Below are positions 17,491-27,073 of a stretch of 64,000 nucleotides of DNA, piece by piece (the first letter of the stretch is position 1; the number at the start of each line of letters is the position of its first letter). Source of the DNA: an uncultured Bacteroidales bacterium (GTDB lineage Bacteria; Bacteroidota; Bacteroidia; Bacteroidales; Lentimicrobiaceae); assembly GCA_937894795.1 (NCBI GenBank), contig CALCQV010000071.1, positions 1 through 64,000 on the forward strand, in the 5' to 3' direction. Under the pieces are notes generated by a model. That model had not been told where the DNA came from. It saw nothing but the letters and a program-made list of their open reading frames with translations, and did not search any database. Position numbers and translations under genes: made by a program.

Positions 17491-18993
17491 TCAATTAGAT
17501 GGAAAATCAAATGATACATTTCGGATGAAATTGATTGATTTTGCTATCTCTGTGTGCATTACAATATCATCTTTAATAAATGGTACTGTCCCTCTGTATT
17601 CGTTTATGAATGCCTGCAGGAACAATGATGTATTATTTAATCCTCTGAAATCCAGTGCCTGAGCTGCGGTAAACAATTCTATTGATAATATTCTCTCCAG
17701 GTTGTTAACCACTCTGAGTGCTTTTGTAGCTCCATTGGCTCCCATGCTAACATGGTCTTCCTGCTCATTTGATGAGGTAATGGAATCTACAGAGCTGGGT
17801 GTGGCCAATTGCTTATTCTGACTAACAATGCTTGCTGCTGTATATTGAGGAATCATAAATCCTGAGTTAAGGCCCGGATTGGCAACCAGAAACTCCGGTA
17901 AATCGCGTTGTCCTGATATAAGCCTGTAGACACGTCTTTCAGATATATTCCCCAACTCTGCCATTGCTATTGACAGGAAGTCAAGCACAAATGCCAATGG
18001 CTCACCATGAAAATTACCACCTGACAATACCAGATCTTCATCAGGGAATATGGTTGGATTATCGGTAACAGCATTTATTTCGGTAACGATAACCGACTCC
18101 ACATATCTGATCGTATCTTTCACGGCGCCGTGTACCTGAGGAATGCACCTGAAGGAGTATGGATCCTGAACTTTTTTCTGTTTTAACTCAATGAGTTTGC
18201 TTCCTTTCAACAGGTTCCTTATGTTGGCGGCTGTTTCAATTTGCCCGGTATGTGGTCTGATTGTGTGAAGCTGTTCAAGGAATGGATCAAGTTTTCCATT
18301 ATATGCCTCGAGTGAAATAGCACCGGTAATGTCAGCCATCAATGAAAGCCGTTTGGCTTTAAGCAATATATATACGGCATGTGAACTCATGAATTGTGTT
18401 CCATTAAGCAGTGCCAGACCTTCCTTCGATTGCAACGTAATTGGCTGCCATCCAAATTCTTTCAGTACCTTTTTTGATTGAACAATTTTGCCTCCCATTC
18501 TCATTTCTCCCATTCCAAGCAAGGGTAAGGCAAGATGCGCCAATGGCGCCAAATCGCCTGATGCACCCAGTGATCCTTGCTCATATACAACAGGAAGCAC
18601 GTCATGGTTATAGAAGTCAAGCAGCCTTTGAACTGTTTGAACCTGCACCCCTGAGTTCCCTGATGATAGGGCATGGGCTTTTAAAAGCAGCATTATTTTC
18701 ACAATCTCGCTGTTGACTTCATCACCTGTTCCACAGGCATGCGACATTACAAGGTTCTCCTGTAGTTTTGAAAGGTCATTTGAAGAGATTTGAATATTGC
18801 ATAGTGATCCAAAGCCGGTAGTTATACCATAGATGGGATCACTGTTGTTCTTTAGTTTGTTATCCAGAAAATCACGGCAATGTTGAATTTTCTCTATTGA
18901 TTCCGCTGAGAGTTCTAATTTAATGTCATTGGAAATCAAGTTGTCTACTGTGTCGAGGGTCAGTGGTTTTGAACTTATTGAAAAGGTCTTCAT
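17491..18993 (-). CDS. hutH: Histidine ammonia-lyase (HAL/PAL family)
   Basis: Eliminates ammonia from histidine to give urocanate; MIO-dependent. 500 residues, usual for HutH. The MIO triad Ala-Ser-Gly is at residues 144-146 in GSLGASGDLAPLAHLALPLLG (shown in part). YGITTGFG carries the catalytic Tyr. LVMSHACGTG retains the SH pair found in histidine-type enzymes, and SSNEQEDHVSMGA carries the conserved Glu. These favour histidine over tyrosine or phenylalanine as substrate. No hutU, hutI or formiminotransferase gene is nearby, so the rest of the pathway must be elsewhere or the enzyme serves another purpose. A perfect inverted repeat lies just upstream. Confidence 0.9.
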   Translation of the reverse strand: MKTFSISSKPLTLDTVDNLISNDIKLELSAESIEKIQHCRDFLDNKLKNNSDPIYGITTGFGSLCNIQISSNDLSKLQENLVMSHACGTGDEVNSEIVKIMLLLKAHALSSGNSGVQVQTVQRLLDFYNHDVLPVVYEQGSLGASGDLAPLAHLALPLLGMGEMRMGGKIVQSKKVLKEFGWQPITLQSKEGLALLNGTQFMSSHAVYILLKAKRLSLMADITGAISLEAYNGKLDPFLEQLHTIRPHTGQIETAANIRNLLKGSKLIELKQKKVQDPYSFRCIPQVHGAVKDTIRYVESVIVTEINAVTDNPTIFPDEDLVLSGGNFHGEPLAFVLDFLSIAMAELGNISERRVYRLISGQRDLPEFLVANPGLNSGFMIPQYTAASIVSQNKQLATPSSVDSITSSNEQEDHVSMGANGATKALRVVNNLERILSIELFTAAQALDFRGLNNTSLFLQAFINEYRGTVPFIKDDIVMHTEIAKSINFIRNVSFDFPSN

Positions 18994-19016
18994 TTTTTAA
19001 TTGTTTAACTATTTGA

Positions 19017-19050
19017 CAAAACATGAATTATTACTTGAAATCATGTTTTG
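19017..19050. repeat. 10-bp inverted repeat between hisS and hutH
   Basis: CAAAACATGA (19017-19026) and TCATGTTTTG (19041-19050) are perfect complements separated by 14 bp. It lies 24 bp upstream of the hutH ATG and 56 bp after the hisS stop. No T-run follows on the minus strand, so an operator is at least as likely as a terminator. Confidence 0.45.
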
Positions 19051-19105
19051 CAAGTCAGCCCTGTACGGTTTATTGTTACCTTGAAATGAAGATTCCAGTT
19101 GAATA

Positions 19106-20476
19106 TCATGGTTTTGATAGTATTTTGTACAATTCCTGAAGCTGTAGTGTTTGCTGTTCGCCTGTTTTCATGTTTTTAAGCTGCAGGGAATTGGTTATTC
19201 TTTCAGCTTCACCTATTACTATTACCCAAGGAATCTGCTTACTGTCGGCATAGGCAAATTGCTTTTTGATTTTTGCACTTTCCGGATAGAATTCGGCATT
19301 GATTCCATGTTGGCGTAATTCTCCGGCCAGCCTCAAGCTATGTAATTCCTCTTTTCCTCCAAAATTGATCAGTAATACTTTAGCGGAGGCGATGGTAGAA
19401 TCAGGAAACAACTGTGATTCCAGCATTACATCATATATCCTGTCGGCACCGAATGAGATGCCAACACCTGATATGCCTGGCAATCCGAATATGCCGGTAA
19501 GGTTGTCATATCGTCCGCCACCACTTATACTTCCAATGCCGGCATTTTTGGCCTTGACTTCTATGATAGCCCCGGTGTAATAGTTTAATCCCCGTGCGAG
19601 GGTCAGATCAAGTTCCAATTCGCTCCTGATGTTCATTTCATTAGCTAGGGCAAATATGGTTTCTATCTCTTCAATGCCTTTTAGGCCTTCCTTACTTTCT
19701 GCAAGCACTTGCTTTATGTTGTTCAGCTTTTCGGCGTTGCTTCCCGTCAGGTTGATGATTGGTTGGAGCTTATTGATTGCTTCTTTATCGAGTCCGCGAT
19801 TTTCTAGTTCTTCATTTACTTTTTCAGGCCCAATTTTATCAAGTTTGTCAATGGCTACCGTTATATCAATTATCTTGTCAGGATGGCCAATTATTTCTGC
19901 TATTCCACTTAATATCTTACGGTTGTTCAGTTTTATGACTATGGGAATATTGAGTTGTTCAAATATACGGTCGGCCATAACCAGTAACTCTGCCTCATTA
20001 ACCAATGAATCGGAGCCAATTACATCGGCATCACATTGATAAAACTCACGATAACGTCCTTTTTGCGGACGGTCGGCCCTCCATACCGGTTGAAGCTGAT
20101 ATCTTTTAAACGGGAAGGTTATATCATTGCGATGCTGAACCACATAACGGGCAAAAGGGACTGTAAGGTCATACCGGAGTCCTTTTTCACTGATTCGGGA
20201 TGCAATTTTATTTGTTTCTTCTGAAGTTAGGGCATTCCGATCAACACCTGAAAGGAAATCACCTGAATTAAGCACTCTGAACAGTAATTTGTCGCCTTCT
20301 TCTCCATATTTCCCCAGGAGTGTGGTAAGGTTCTCCATGGCAGGGGTTTCAATGGGCATATAGCCATGTTGCTCAAATACATTCCTGATAATATTGAAAA
20401 TGTAGTTGCGTCTGCTCATTTCAATAGGGGAGAAGTCGCGGGTTCCTTTTGGTATGGAAGGTTTTTGAAAGTCCAT
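19106..20476 (-). CDS. hisS: Histidyl-tRNA synthetase
   Basis: Class II synthetase charging tRNA-His, 456 residues. Motif 1 region begins [19 protein letters not shown]. Motif 2 is [20 protein letters not shown]. The histidine-binding signature [10 protein letters not shown] and motif 3 [13 protein letters not shown] plus [13 protein letters not shown] are all present. The C-terminal anticodon-binding domain covers about the last 100 residues. It follows ettA by 62 bp and has its own -7 element overlapping the ettA stop. Confidence 0.97.
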   Translation of the reverse strand: MDFQKPSIPKGTRDFSPIEMSRRNYIFNIIRNVFEQHGYMPIETPAMENLTTLLGKYGEEGDKLLFRVLNSGDFLSGVDRNALTSEETNKIASRISEKGLRYDLTVPFARYVVQHRNDITFPFKRYQLQPVWRADRPQKGRYREFYQCDADVIGSDSLVNEAELLVMADRIFEQLNIPIVIKLNNRKILSGIAEIIGHPDKIIDITVAIDKLDKIGPEKVNEELENRGLDKEAINKLQPIINLTGSNAEKLNNIKQVLAESKEGLKGIEEIETIFALANEMNIRSELELDLTLARGLNYYTGAIIEVKAKNAGIGSISGGGRYDNLTGIFGLPGISGVGISFGADRIYDVMLESQLFPDSTIASAKVLLINFGGKEELHSLRLAGELRQHGINAEFYPESAKIKKQFAYADSKQIPWVIVIGEAERITNSLQLKNMKTGEQQTLQLQELYKILSKP

Positions 20477-20533
20477 TTAGTTTTGACTGTGGATAATAAT
20501 AAGTAATGCACTAATCTGCTCAATGCTATGCAG

Positions 20534-20541
20534 CAAAGTTA
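20534..20541 (-). promoter_or_regulatory. -7 promoter element (TAACTTTGC) for hisS
   Basis: On the minus strand TAACTTTG followed by C, about 58 bp upstream of the hisS ATG and overlapping the ettA stop codon. No -33 element is seen. Confidence 0.5.
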
Positions 20542-22212
20542 CTGAAGCTTTTTATATTTGAGACGGTGCGGGGTATCATTACCCAATCTTTTTCTTCTAT
20601 TTTCTTCATAATCAGAGTACCCGCCTTCAAAGTATTCAACGTGTGAATCCCCTTCAAAAGCGAGAATGTGAGTGGCAATTCTATCAAGAAACCAGCGGTC
20701 ATGTGATATGATTACCGCACAACCCGCAAAATTTTCAAGACCTTCTTCCAGGGCACGCAGTGTATTCACATCAATATCATTGGTTGGTTCATCCAACAGC
20801 AGAACATTGGCTTCCGACCTCAGTGTAAGAGCCAGGTGCATTCTGTTTCTTTCACCTCCTGATAATACGCCGGCTTTCTTGCCCTGATCGGAACCACTAA
20901 AGTTGAACCGGGCTACATAAGCTCTTGAATTGAACAGTTTGCCGCCGAGCTGTATATTCTCATTTCCTTCTGAAATTACTTCCCATACTGACTTTTCAGG
21001 ATCAATGGCTGTATGGGCCTGGTCTATATAGCCAAGTTTTACGGTTTCCCCAACATTAAAAGTGCCCGAATCAGGTTTCTCTATTCCCATTATCAAACGG
21101 AACAGGGTTGTTTTCCCGGCTCCATTCGGGCCTATAATGCCTACAATCCCTGCCGGTGGTAAGCTGAAACTCAGATTTTCAAACAGGAGCTTGTCGCCGT
21201 ATGCTTTTGAAATATTTTGAACTTCAATGACTTTATTACCCAGCCTTGGGCCATTGGGAATGAAGATTTCAAGCTTTTCTTCTTTTTGTTTGGTATCTTC
21301 ACTCATCATTCTTTCGTAGGCTGACAAACGGGCTTTTGATTTAGCATGCCTTGCTTTGGGCGACATACGCACCCATTCAAGTTCACGCTGCAATGTTTTG
21401 CGTCGCTTGCTTTCTATCTTTTCCTCCATGGCCAGTCGGTTTGATTTTTGCTCGAGCCATGAAGAATAATTGCCCTTCCATGGGATTCCCTCTCCTCTGT
21501 CAAGTTCAAGAATCCACCCGGCTACATTGTCGAGAAAGTACCTATCATGGGTTACGGCAATTACAGTACCCTTATACTGTTTCAGATGTTGTTCCAGCCA
21601 GTCAATGCTTTCTGCATCAAGGTGGTTGGTCGGTTCATCAAGAAGGAGTATGTCGGGTTCCTGGAGCAGCAATCGGCATAGGGCTACCCTGCGGCGTTCT
21701 CCACCCGAGAGGTGTTTTACACTGCTTTCGGGGTCTGGGCACCGTAAGGCATCCATTGCTCTTTCCAGCCTTGCATCCAGATCCCAGCCATTCTGCTGGT
21801 CAATAAGTTCTGTTAACCGGCCCTGCTCTTCTATCAGCGCATTCATCTCATCGTCCTCCAGTGGTTCTGAAAAGCGATTGTTCACGGCTTCAAAGTCCTT
21901 CAGGAGCTTTACTGTTTCGGCAGCCCCTTCTTCCACTATTTCGCGCACAGTTTTGCTATCATCCAATATTGGCTCCTGCAATAGTATGCCAACTGAATAG
22001 CCGGGCGAGAATACCACTTCGCCAGTATATGATTTGTCCATACCGGCAATGATTTTAAGCAAAGTCGACTTTCCTGATCCATTCAAGCCGATTATGCCGA
22101 TTTTTGCTCCAAAAAAGAATGATAAATATATATCTTTCAATATCTGACGATTGGGCGGAATAACCTTACCCACGCCGACCATAGAAAATATTATCTTGTT
22201 GTCATCAGCCAT
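20539..22212 (-). CDS. ettA: Energy-dependent translational throttle protein EttA (ABC-F)
   Basis: Ribosome-associated ABC-F ATPase that gates the first elongation step according to ATP/ADP. 557 residues from the ATG at 22212, close to the 555 of the E. coli protein; the reading from 22242 lies partly upstream of a promoter element. Two ABC modules are complete: GLNGSGKST, LSGGERRR and LLLDEPTNHLD in the first, GPNGAGKTT, LSGGERNR and LLLDEPTNDID in the second. The arm between ABC1 motifs and the charged linker (KIESKRRKTLQRELEWVRM, PKARHAKSKARL) are typical of EttA. There are no membrane helices. Confidence 0.96.
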   Translation of the reverse strand: MADDNKIIFSMVGVGKVIPPNRQILKDIYLSFFFGAKIGIIGLNGSGKSTLLKIIAGMDKSYTGEVVFSPGYSVGILLQEPILDDSKTVREIVEEGAAETVKLLKDFEAVNNRFSEPLEDDEMNALIEEQGRLTELIDQQNGWDLDARLERAMDALRCPDPESSVKHLSGGERRRVALCRLLLQEPDILLLDEPTNHLDAESIDWLEQHLKQYKGTVIAVTHDRYFLDNVAGWILELDRGEGIPWKGNYSSWLEQKSNRLAMEEKIESKRRKTLQRELEWVRMSPKARHAKSKARLSAYERMMSEDTKQKEEKLEIFIPNGPRLGNKVIEVQNISKAYGDKLLFENLSFSLPPAGIVGIIGPNGAGKTTLFRLIMGIEKPDSGTFNVGETVKLGYIDQAHTAIDPEKSVWEVISEGNENIQLGGKLFNSRAYVARFNFSGSDQGKKAGVLSGGERNRMHLALTLRSEANVLLLDEPTNDIDVNTLRALEEGLENFAGCAVIISHDRWFLDRIATHILAFEGDSHVEYFEGGYSDYEENRRKRLGNDTPHRLKYKKLQ

Positions 22213-22229
22213 ATACCATAGGTTTTCGG

Positions 22230-22237
22230 CAAACTTA
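22230..22237 (-). promoter_or_regulatory. -7 promoter element (TAAGTTTGC) for ettA
   Basis: On the minus strand TAAGTTTG followed by C, 18 bp upstream of the chosen ettA ATG. No -33 element at the expected distance. Confidence 0.45.
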
Positions 22238-22388
22238 AGCAAAAAACCGTATCGGTTAATTATTCAAAAGGATAAATATAAACAAAGGCAGATTGGTGGA
22301 TATATAAGCCAAGTGGCTATGAATTAGGAAGTACTGGTGAAATAGGCGATTGGCATTAATTATAAATCAATGGTGTTTAACAAGTCAG

Positions 22389-24551
22389 TTAAGGAGCTAC
22401 TGTTTTAGAACCCGGCTGCATTATCATGGTAAATGTACTGCCTTCACCTTGTTTACTGGTCACTTTTATCATTCCATGATTCAACAGCATGAATTCCATA
22501 CATAGTCCAAGTCCCATCCCGGTTCCTGTTTCTCCTTTTGTGCCCACCCTGCGTATTTTAGGGTCAAAAGTGAAGAGCTTATCAATTATCTGTGGGGCTA
22601 TGCCAACTCCGCTATCGGTTACCGATAGTCGTGAAGCCTCATGGGTTGTAGTCCCTTTAATATGAATAGTGCCGCCCGGATTGGAGAACTTGATGGCATT
22701 TGAAATCAGGTTTCTCAGAATGGCTCCCATCATATTCGGATCGGCATGGGCCATTTGTAGTGGAGGTACATCTATGGTTAAATTCAGATCCTTGTTTTTT
22801 AATGGAATGCTCGATAATGGAACTATCGAGTCAACCAAGTCTTTCAGATTTATATATTTTAAAACAACATTGGCATTTCCTGTTTGAATTCTTCCCCATT
22901 CCAACAGATTCTCTATCAACTTATAGGTATCTGAAGTTACCTTGTACATATTATTTATGGCATCAAGGCGTTGCTCATCACTGAATTGATCATATTCCAT
23001 ACTAAGCAGTTCTGAAAAGCCAAGTAGTGACTGGAAAGGCGATTTTAGATCGTGTGCAATAATGCTGAAGAATTTTGTCTTTGTTTCATTTAGCTTGAAT
23101 TGTTCTATATAAAGCTTGTCAAGTTCCTCCTTTTGTCGCGAAATCTGTTCATTTCTTTGAGCAAGCAATTCATTCTTCTGTTTTTTTGAATGATACATTA
23201 GGATAAGAAATGCCAAAGAAACAATAACAATTGCAATGATAACTATAAGCAGGTTTCTTATGGTCTGTTGGCGAGATAGAGCCAACTGGCTGTATATGTT
23301 CTGTTGCCTTAGAAGTTGGTTGTCACGTTCCGTCTGTTCAAGTTCAAAGCTTACTCTAACCATATTTAACCTGTTCATACTTTCTTTGGTATACAGGCTA
23401 TCGGCCAAATTCTGATGTTTTTTCAAGTATTCAAAGGCACGTTGATAATTGCCTTTAGCCTGCCATGCTTCCGCAAGGCCCGCATTTATCTCCTGTATCA
23501 AAAGGTCTGATCCTGATTTTTCTACCAGGGCAAGTGCCTCCCTGTATGAAATGACAGCATCGTCATATTCTTTCTGGTGAAATTTCAAAGCGCCAATACC
23601 CTTAAGGATTCTGGCATGGAGAAATTTATCCTTATTGATGTTTGATAGTCGCAGTGCTTCTCTTAATTTACCCTGTGCACCTTCGTAATTTTCATTTTTG
23701 ATGTAAATGTCACTTATATTGATCAAACTAGCAATCACCCCTTCGTTATCCTGGTTTTTGCTGGCAATTTCAAGTGATAGTTGATTATATTTGATGGCTT
23801 CACTGATCTTGTTCAAACCAAGATAGGCCTCACCTATGTTATTGTATACGGTTGACAGTTTCCTTTTTTCATTGAACTTACGATGTATCTTCTCTGCTTT
23901 GAAATAATACCCTATGGCAGTATTGAATTCATTCATACTGAGATATATATTGCCAATGTTATTATAGGTAGGTGCCATTCCCAGACTATCTGACAACCCC
24001 TCCGATATTTTAAGAGCCTGACTTAAATAGTCAAGTGCCTTATCGAATCTGCCGAGTGTGTAGTATGTATTTCCAATATTTGAAATTGAAATGGCCAATT
24101 TTTCTTTTGATTTTTCAAGCTTGCTGAAAATTACTGATGCCTCATTATATCTTTTAAGTGCATTTGCAAAGTCACCTTGAGTCTCGAAAATCAAGCCACT
24201 GTTGTTCATTATTGCGCCAATTCCTTCCTGATCATCCAATTTACGGTAAAGTTGAAGGGCCAGTTCAAAGTACTCCTGTGCCTGTCTGTAATTTTGCTTG
24301 TAGTAGTGTACAATGCCCATTAATTTCAGTGCTTTTGCTCTGATTGCTTCATTTTCACTGTTCGATGTATTGTCAAGAATTATTTTAAGTGTCTTTATTG
24401 CCTCATCGGGTGAATCATGCATCAGTTCTTCAGCCTGGTCATAGAGTTGAATAAGTTTCTTGCTGTCAATGCCGGAAGCAAGGTTATTCCCGGTTATGGC
24501 AAGTAGTAAGATGAGCAGAAACAGTGTATATTTATAAATGGACTTGTGCAT
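22389..24551 (-). CDS. TPR-containing sensor histidine kinase
   Basis: Membrane histidine kinase of 720 residues. Signal or first helix at 8-26, then seven or more tetratricopeptide repeats to about residue 390 (repeating AxxYNNIGxxYLxxxxxxxAIxYY), a coiled coil, one membrane helix at 432-454 and a second coiled coil. The HisKA domain has FFSIIAHDLKSPFQSLLGF with phospho-acceptor His500. The ATPase domain has NLISNAIKFSNPGG, VTDSGVGIAP and GMGLGLCMEFM. No receiver or DNA-binding domain is attached and no response regulator is encoded nearby, so its partner is unknown. It lies 46 bp after a glycosyltransferase gene and may be the last gene of that operon. Confidence 0.92.
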   Translation of the reverse strand: MHKSIYKYTLFLLILLLAITGNNLASGIDSKKLIQLYDQAEELMHDSPDEAIKTLKIILDNTSNSENEAIRAKALKLMGIVHYYKQNYRQAQEYFELALQLYRKLDDQEGIGAIMNNSGLIFETQGDFANALKRYNEASVIFSKLEKSKEKLAISISNIGNTYYTLGRFDKALDYLSQALKISEGLSDSLGMAPTYNNIGNIYLSMNEFNTAIGYYFKAEKIHRKFNEKRKLSTVYNNIGEAYLGLNKISEAIKYNQLSLEIASKNQDNEGVIASLINISDIYIKNENYEGAQGKLREALRLSNINKDKFLHARILKGIGALKFHQKEYDDAVISYREALALVEKSGSDLLIQEINAGLAEAWQAKGNYQRAFEYLKKHQNLADSLYTKESMNRLNMVRVSFELEQTERDNQLLRQQNIYSQLALSRQQTIRNLLIVIIAIVIVSLAFLILMYHSKKQKNELLAQRNEQISRQKEELDKLYIEQFKLNETKTKFFSIIAHDLKSPFQSLLGFSELLSMEYDQFSDEQRLDAINNMYKVTSDTYKLIENLLEWGRIQTGNANVVLKYINLKDLVDSIVPLSSIPLKNKDLNLTIDVPPLQMAHADPNMMGAILRNLISNAIKFSNPGGTIHIKGTTTHEASRLSVTDSGVGIAPQIIDKLFTFDPKIRRVGTKGETGTGMGLGLCMEFMLLNHGMIKVTSKQGEGSTFTMIMQPGSKTVAP

Positions 24552-24597
24552 TATGATCAGGGTTCAGTTATTGATGTTTATTTATTGAAAATGTAAC

Positions 24598-25785
24598 TCA
24601 TTTTTTAACCGATTCCTTGCGTGAAGAGTGCTCAATAATCTCTGCCAGTTTGTTGGTGGCACCTTCCCAGCTATAGGTTGATTTTATGAACATGTAACCA
24701 TTTAAGGCAATTGTTTCAGCATATTCCTTGTTTTCCAACAATGCTATTGCATGATCAGCAACTTCTTCAGGTGAATTGCCAATCAGGATATCTGTCCCTT
24801 CCTTGGCCATCAGGGCTGCATTGCAGAGTGAGGATGTGATGCAAGGCAGTTTCATTGCCATTGCCTCCAGCAATTTGTTCTGAAGGCCGGTGCCCATCTG
24901 CATTGGCGCCAGAAAGATTGCAGCTCCCGCATAGTATTCCCTGATGTCGTCAACCCAACCGGTAACAATAACCTTGTCAGATGCCAGTGTTTTTACCCTA
25001 TTGTGTGGTGTTGCGCCTGCCAGTGTAAGCTTCACATGGGAATGCTTATGATGGATAAGCGGCAGTACTTTATTTGCGAGGTATTCAGCACAGTCAATGT
25101 TTGGTGGATATCCCATATTGCCTATGAATACAAGGTCAGTTATTCTCTTGGTTTTATAGGGCTTATAATGTTCCTGATCAACACCATTCGGAATAATTAT
25201 AATCCTGTCATTGTTCTCATGAGGAATGAAGTCACGGTCGGGCTTTGAAATGATGGTTTTGTTGTCGAACTTCGAAAATACATACTGTTCGTACTTTCTA
25301 AGCCTTTTCATCTCAAATGCAAACAGCATTTTCATCACTGCATTGGCTGATGGTATTCGCCTTTCAACTCCCTTTGAAAACACATCCTGATAATCAAGTG
25401 TTTTGGGTATGTCTGTATTGAAAGCATAGGCAGCGGTTCTCAGCAGCTGACAATATATATGGTCGGGTTTACGTGTTTTGAGTTGTTTGTTTATTTGTTT
25501 CTGTGCCTTTCTGTTGTAGTAATAGCCCGCCTGTAATGGTTTTCCATTGAATACAGCCAATAGTATGTTCCATATTACTGATATTATCCTTAAGCGGAAA
25601 ACGGTAATTGAACTGCAGTAAGGTTCTACTTTCTCTATATCACTTTCTCTGACTTTTTCGTGACTTAGAGCAAACAATGTGATATCAAAGCGCTTTGAGA
25701 GAACTTTTATCTGATTGAAAGCCCTTAATTTATCACCTTTTTCAGTAGGGTAGGGAAAGCGTGGTAATATTATAAAAAGCTTCAT
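24598..25785 (-). CDS. GT4-type glycosyltransferase
   Basis: Predicted cytosolic sugar transferase of the GT-B fold, 395 residues. N-terminal domain begins LFIILPRFPYPTEKGDKLRAFNQI, a nucleotide-sugar transferase opening seen in the sugar-transferase family near TIGR03087. The C-terminal half has IIPNGVDQEHYKP, LVFIGNMGYPPNID and the acidic-rich site FLAPMQMGTGLQNKLLEAMAM (shown in part), in which the family's EX7E-like Glu is present. Donor and acceptor are unknown. It follows another glycosyltransferase by 63 bp and has a -7 element in the gap. Confidence 0.88.
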   Translation of the reverse strand: MKLFIILPRFPYPTEKGDKLRAFNQIKVLSKRFDITLFALSHEKVRESDIEKVEPYCSSITVFRLRIISVIWNILLAVFNGKPLQAGYYYNRKAQKQINKQLKTRKPDHIYCQLLRTAAYAFNTDIPKTLDYQDVFSKGVERRIPSANAVMKMLFAFEMKRLRKYEQYVFSKFDNKTIISKPDRDFIPHENNDRIIIIPNGVDQEHYKPYKTKRITDLVFIGNMGYPPNIDCAEYLANKVLPLIHHKHSHVKLTLAGATPHNRVKTLASDKVIVTGWVDDIREYYAGAAIFLAPMQMGTGLQNKLLEAMAMKLPCITSSLCNAALMAKEGTDILIGNSPEEVADHAIALLENKEYAETIALNGYMFIKSTYSWEGATNKLAEIIEHSSRKESVKK

Positions 25786-25830
25786 TCAAATTACTCGGGA
25801 TGTTTTGATGATGTGGGCATCCTTACGCTA

Positions 25831-25838
25831 CAAAGATA
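25831..25838 (-). promoter_or_regulatory. -7 promoter element (TATCTTTG) between the two glycosyltransferases
   Basis: On the minus strand TATCTTTG, 46 bp upstream of the ATG at 25785. It suggests that the second transferase and the kinase behind it can be expressed separately. No -33 element is seen. Confidence 0.45.
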
Positions 25839-25848
25839 GCAATTTTGA

Positions 25849-27060
25849 TTATTGGAGGTATTGTTTGTAAAAAGTTAAGAGATCATTTATTAATATTGCA
25901 TTATTGTGATTATGAGCAACAAAATGCGCAGCTTCCTTTCCCATATTCAATGCGTAATCTGGATCATTAATCAGTTTGTTGAGTCCACTTATGAATTCAT
26001 TTGCCGAATCGGCAATCAATAAGTGCCGACCATTTGTATAATTAATACCCTCGGCTCCAATAGTGGTAGTAACAACAGCGCAACCGGCCATCATTCCTTC
26101 AATTATTTTTATGCGTATGCCGCTGCCTGATAACAGAGGCACAGCCATAATCTGAAATCTATGCATATAATCTATGGCATCGGGTACTTCTCCATCAATT
26201 ATGATACGTTCTGAGCTGAGTTTTTTAAAATTATCAGGCATATTCCTACCTGCCAGATGAAGTGTAAGGCCTTTATGTTTAGTGGAAATCTCAGGCCATA
26301 CATTTTCAATAAACCATAAAATTCCTTCCTGATTTGGTAACCAGTTCATGGAGCCAAGATGGAATATGGCAGTCGGTTCAACAATGGTGTTTATTCTTCT
26401 GGTGTATTTTTCAATTACTTCGGGTTGAATTCCAAAGGGAATGGAAATTACCTTTTCTTCTTTAAGGTGCTTCTTAAAGTATTGTGCATCTTTTGGAGTA
26501 ATGGCAATAACCCCGTCCACTTTTCCGAGGGCATCCAGTTCAAAGGTGTGTAAGGTGTTTGTCAGGTGTTTAAGGTACCATTTTTTAACCGGATTTCTGG
26601 TGCCTGTTTGCAGTCTGTGCCATATCAGATGTTCTATATTATGCGCCCTTAGCAAAATCGGTGCCGAAGACAATCTTCTTATAAGGGGAATGTATGGGGC
26701 TATAAAGAGTGATTCAAGCTGTACAATATCAAATCTCTGTCGTTGTAATATTTTCTCCAGTGTATTGGCAAAGTCTTTGCTAATGAACCGCTGAACATGA
26801 AGTGATTTTGAAGAGAACAGATTCAGAAAGGCCGGTAATACTTTAACTTTTAAATCAATATATACCAGTTCAATACCGGTTTTGTTTTTATAATCCAACG
26901 GAATGGAGTCAATATCAACCTGATATTTGTTGCTGTTTATGGCAAGCACCTTCACATTATGACCGGCTTCCAACAATCCTGCAACCATGGCATTCATCGC
27001 AATGGGGCCTCCTTCACTTGGAGGCCAGGGCGATTTGTTGCAAATTAGTAATACGTCCAT
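25849..27060 (-). CDS. GT4-type glycosyltransferase
   Basis: 403 residues, GT-B fold. The N-terminus MDVLLICNKSPWPPSEGGPIAMNAM has the glycine-rich acceptor loop. The C-terminal domain has FHLGSMNWLPNQEGILWFIEN, then HLAGRNMP, then VPLLSGSGIRIKIIEGMMAG and VTTTIGAEGI, typical of family 4. It is 13 bp downstream of lptG, so the two share a transcript. It resembles the next transferase in the overall plan but is not a near-identical duplicate. It probably acts on a surface glycan or LPS-linked polymer, inferred from its neighbour only. Confidence 0.9.
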   Translation of the reverse strand: MDVLLICNKSPWPPSEGGPIAMNAMVAGLLEAGHNVKVLAINSNKYQVDIDSIPLDYKNKTGIELVYIDLKVKVLPAFLNLFSSKSLHVQRFISKDFANTLEKILQRQRFDIVQLESLFIAPYIPLIRRLSSAPILLRAHNIEHLIWHRLQTGTRNPVKKWYLKHLTNTLHTFELDALGKVDGVIAITPKDAQYFKKHLKEEKVISIPFGIQPEVIEKYTRRINTIVEPTAIFHLGSMNWLPNQEGILWFIENVWPEISTKHKGLTLHLAGRNMPDNFKKLSSERIIIDGEVPDAIDYMHRFQIMAVPLLSGSGIRIKIIEGMMAGCAVVTTTIGAEGINYTNGRHLLIADSANEFISGLNKLINDPDYALNMGKEAAHFVAHNHNNAILINDLLTFYKQYLQ

Positions 27061-27073
27061 CTATGCAAACGCT

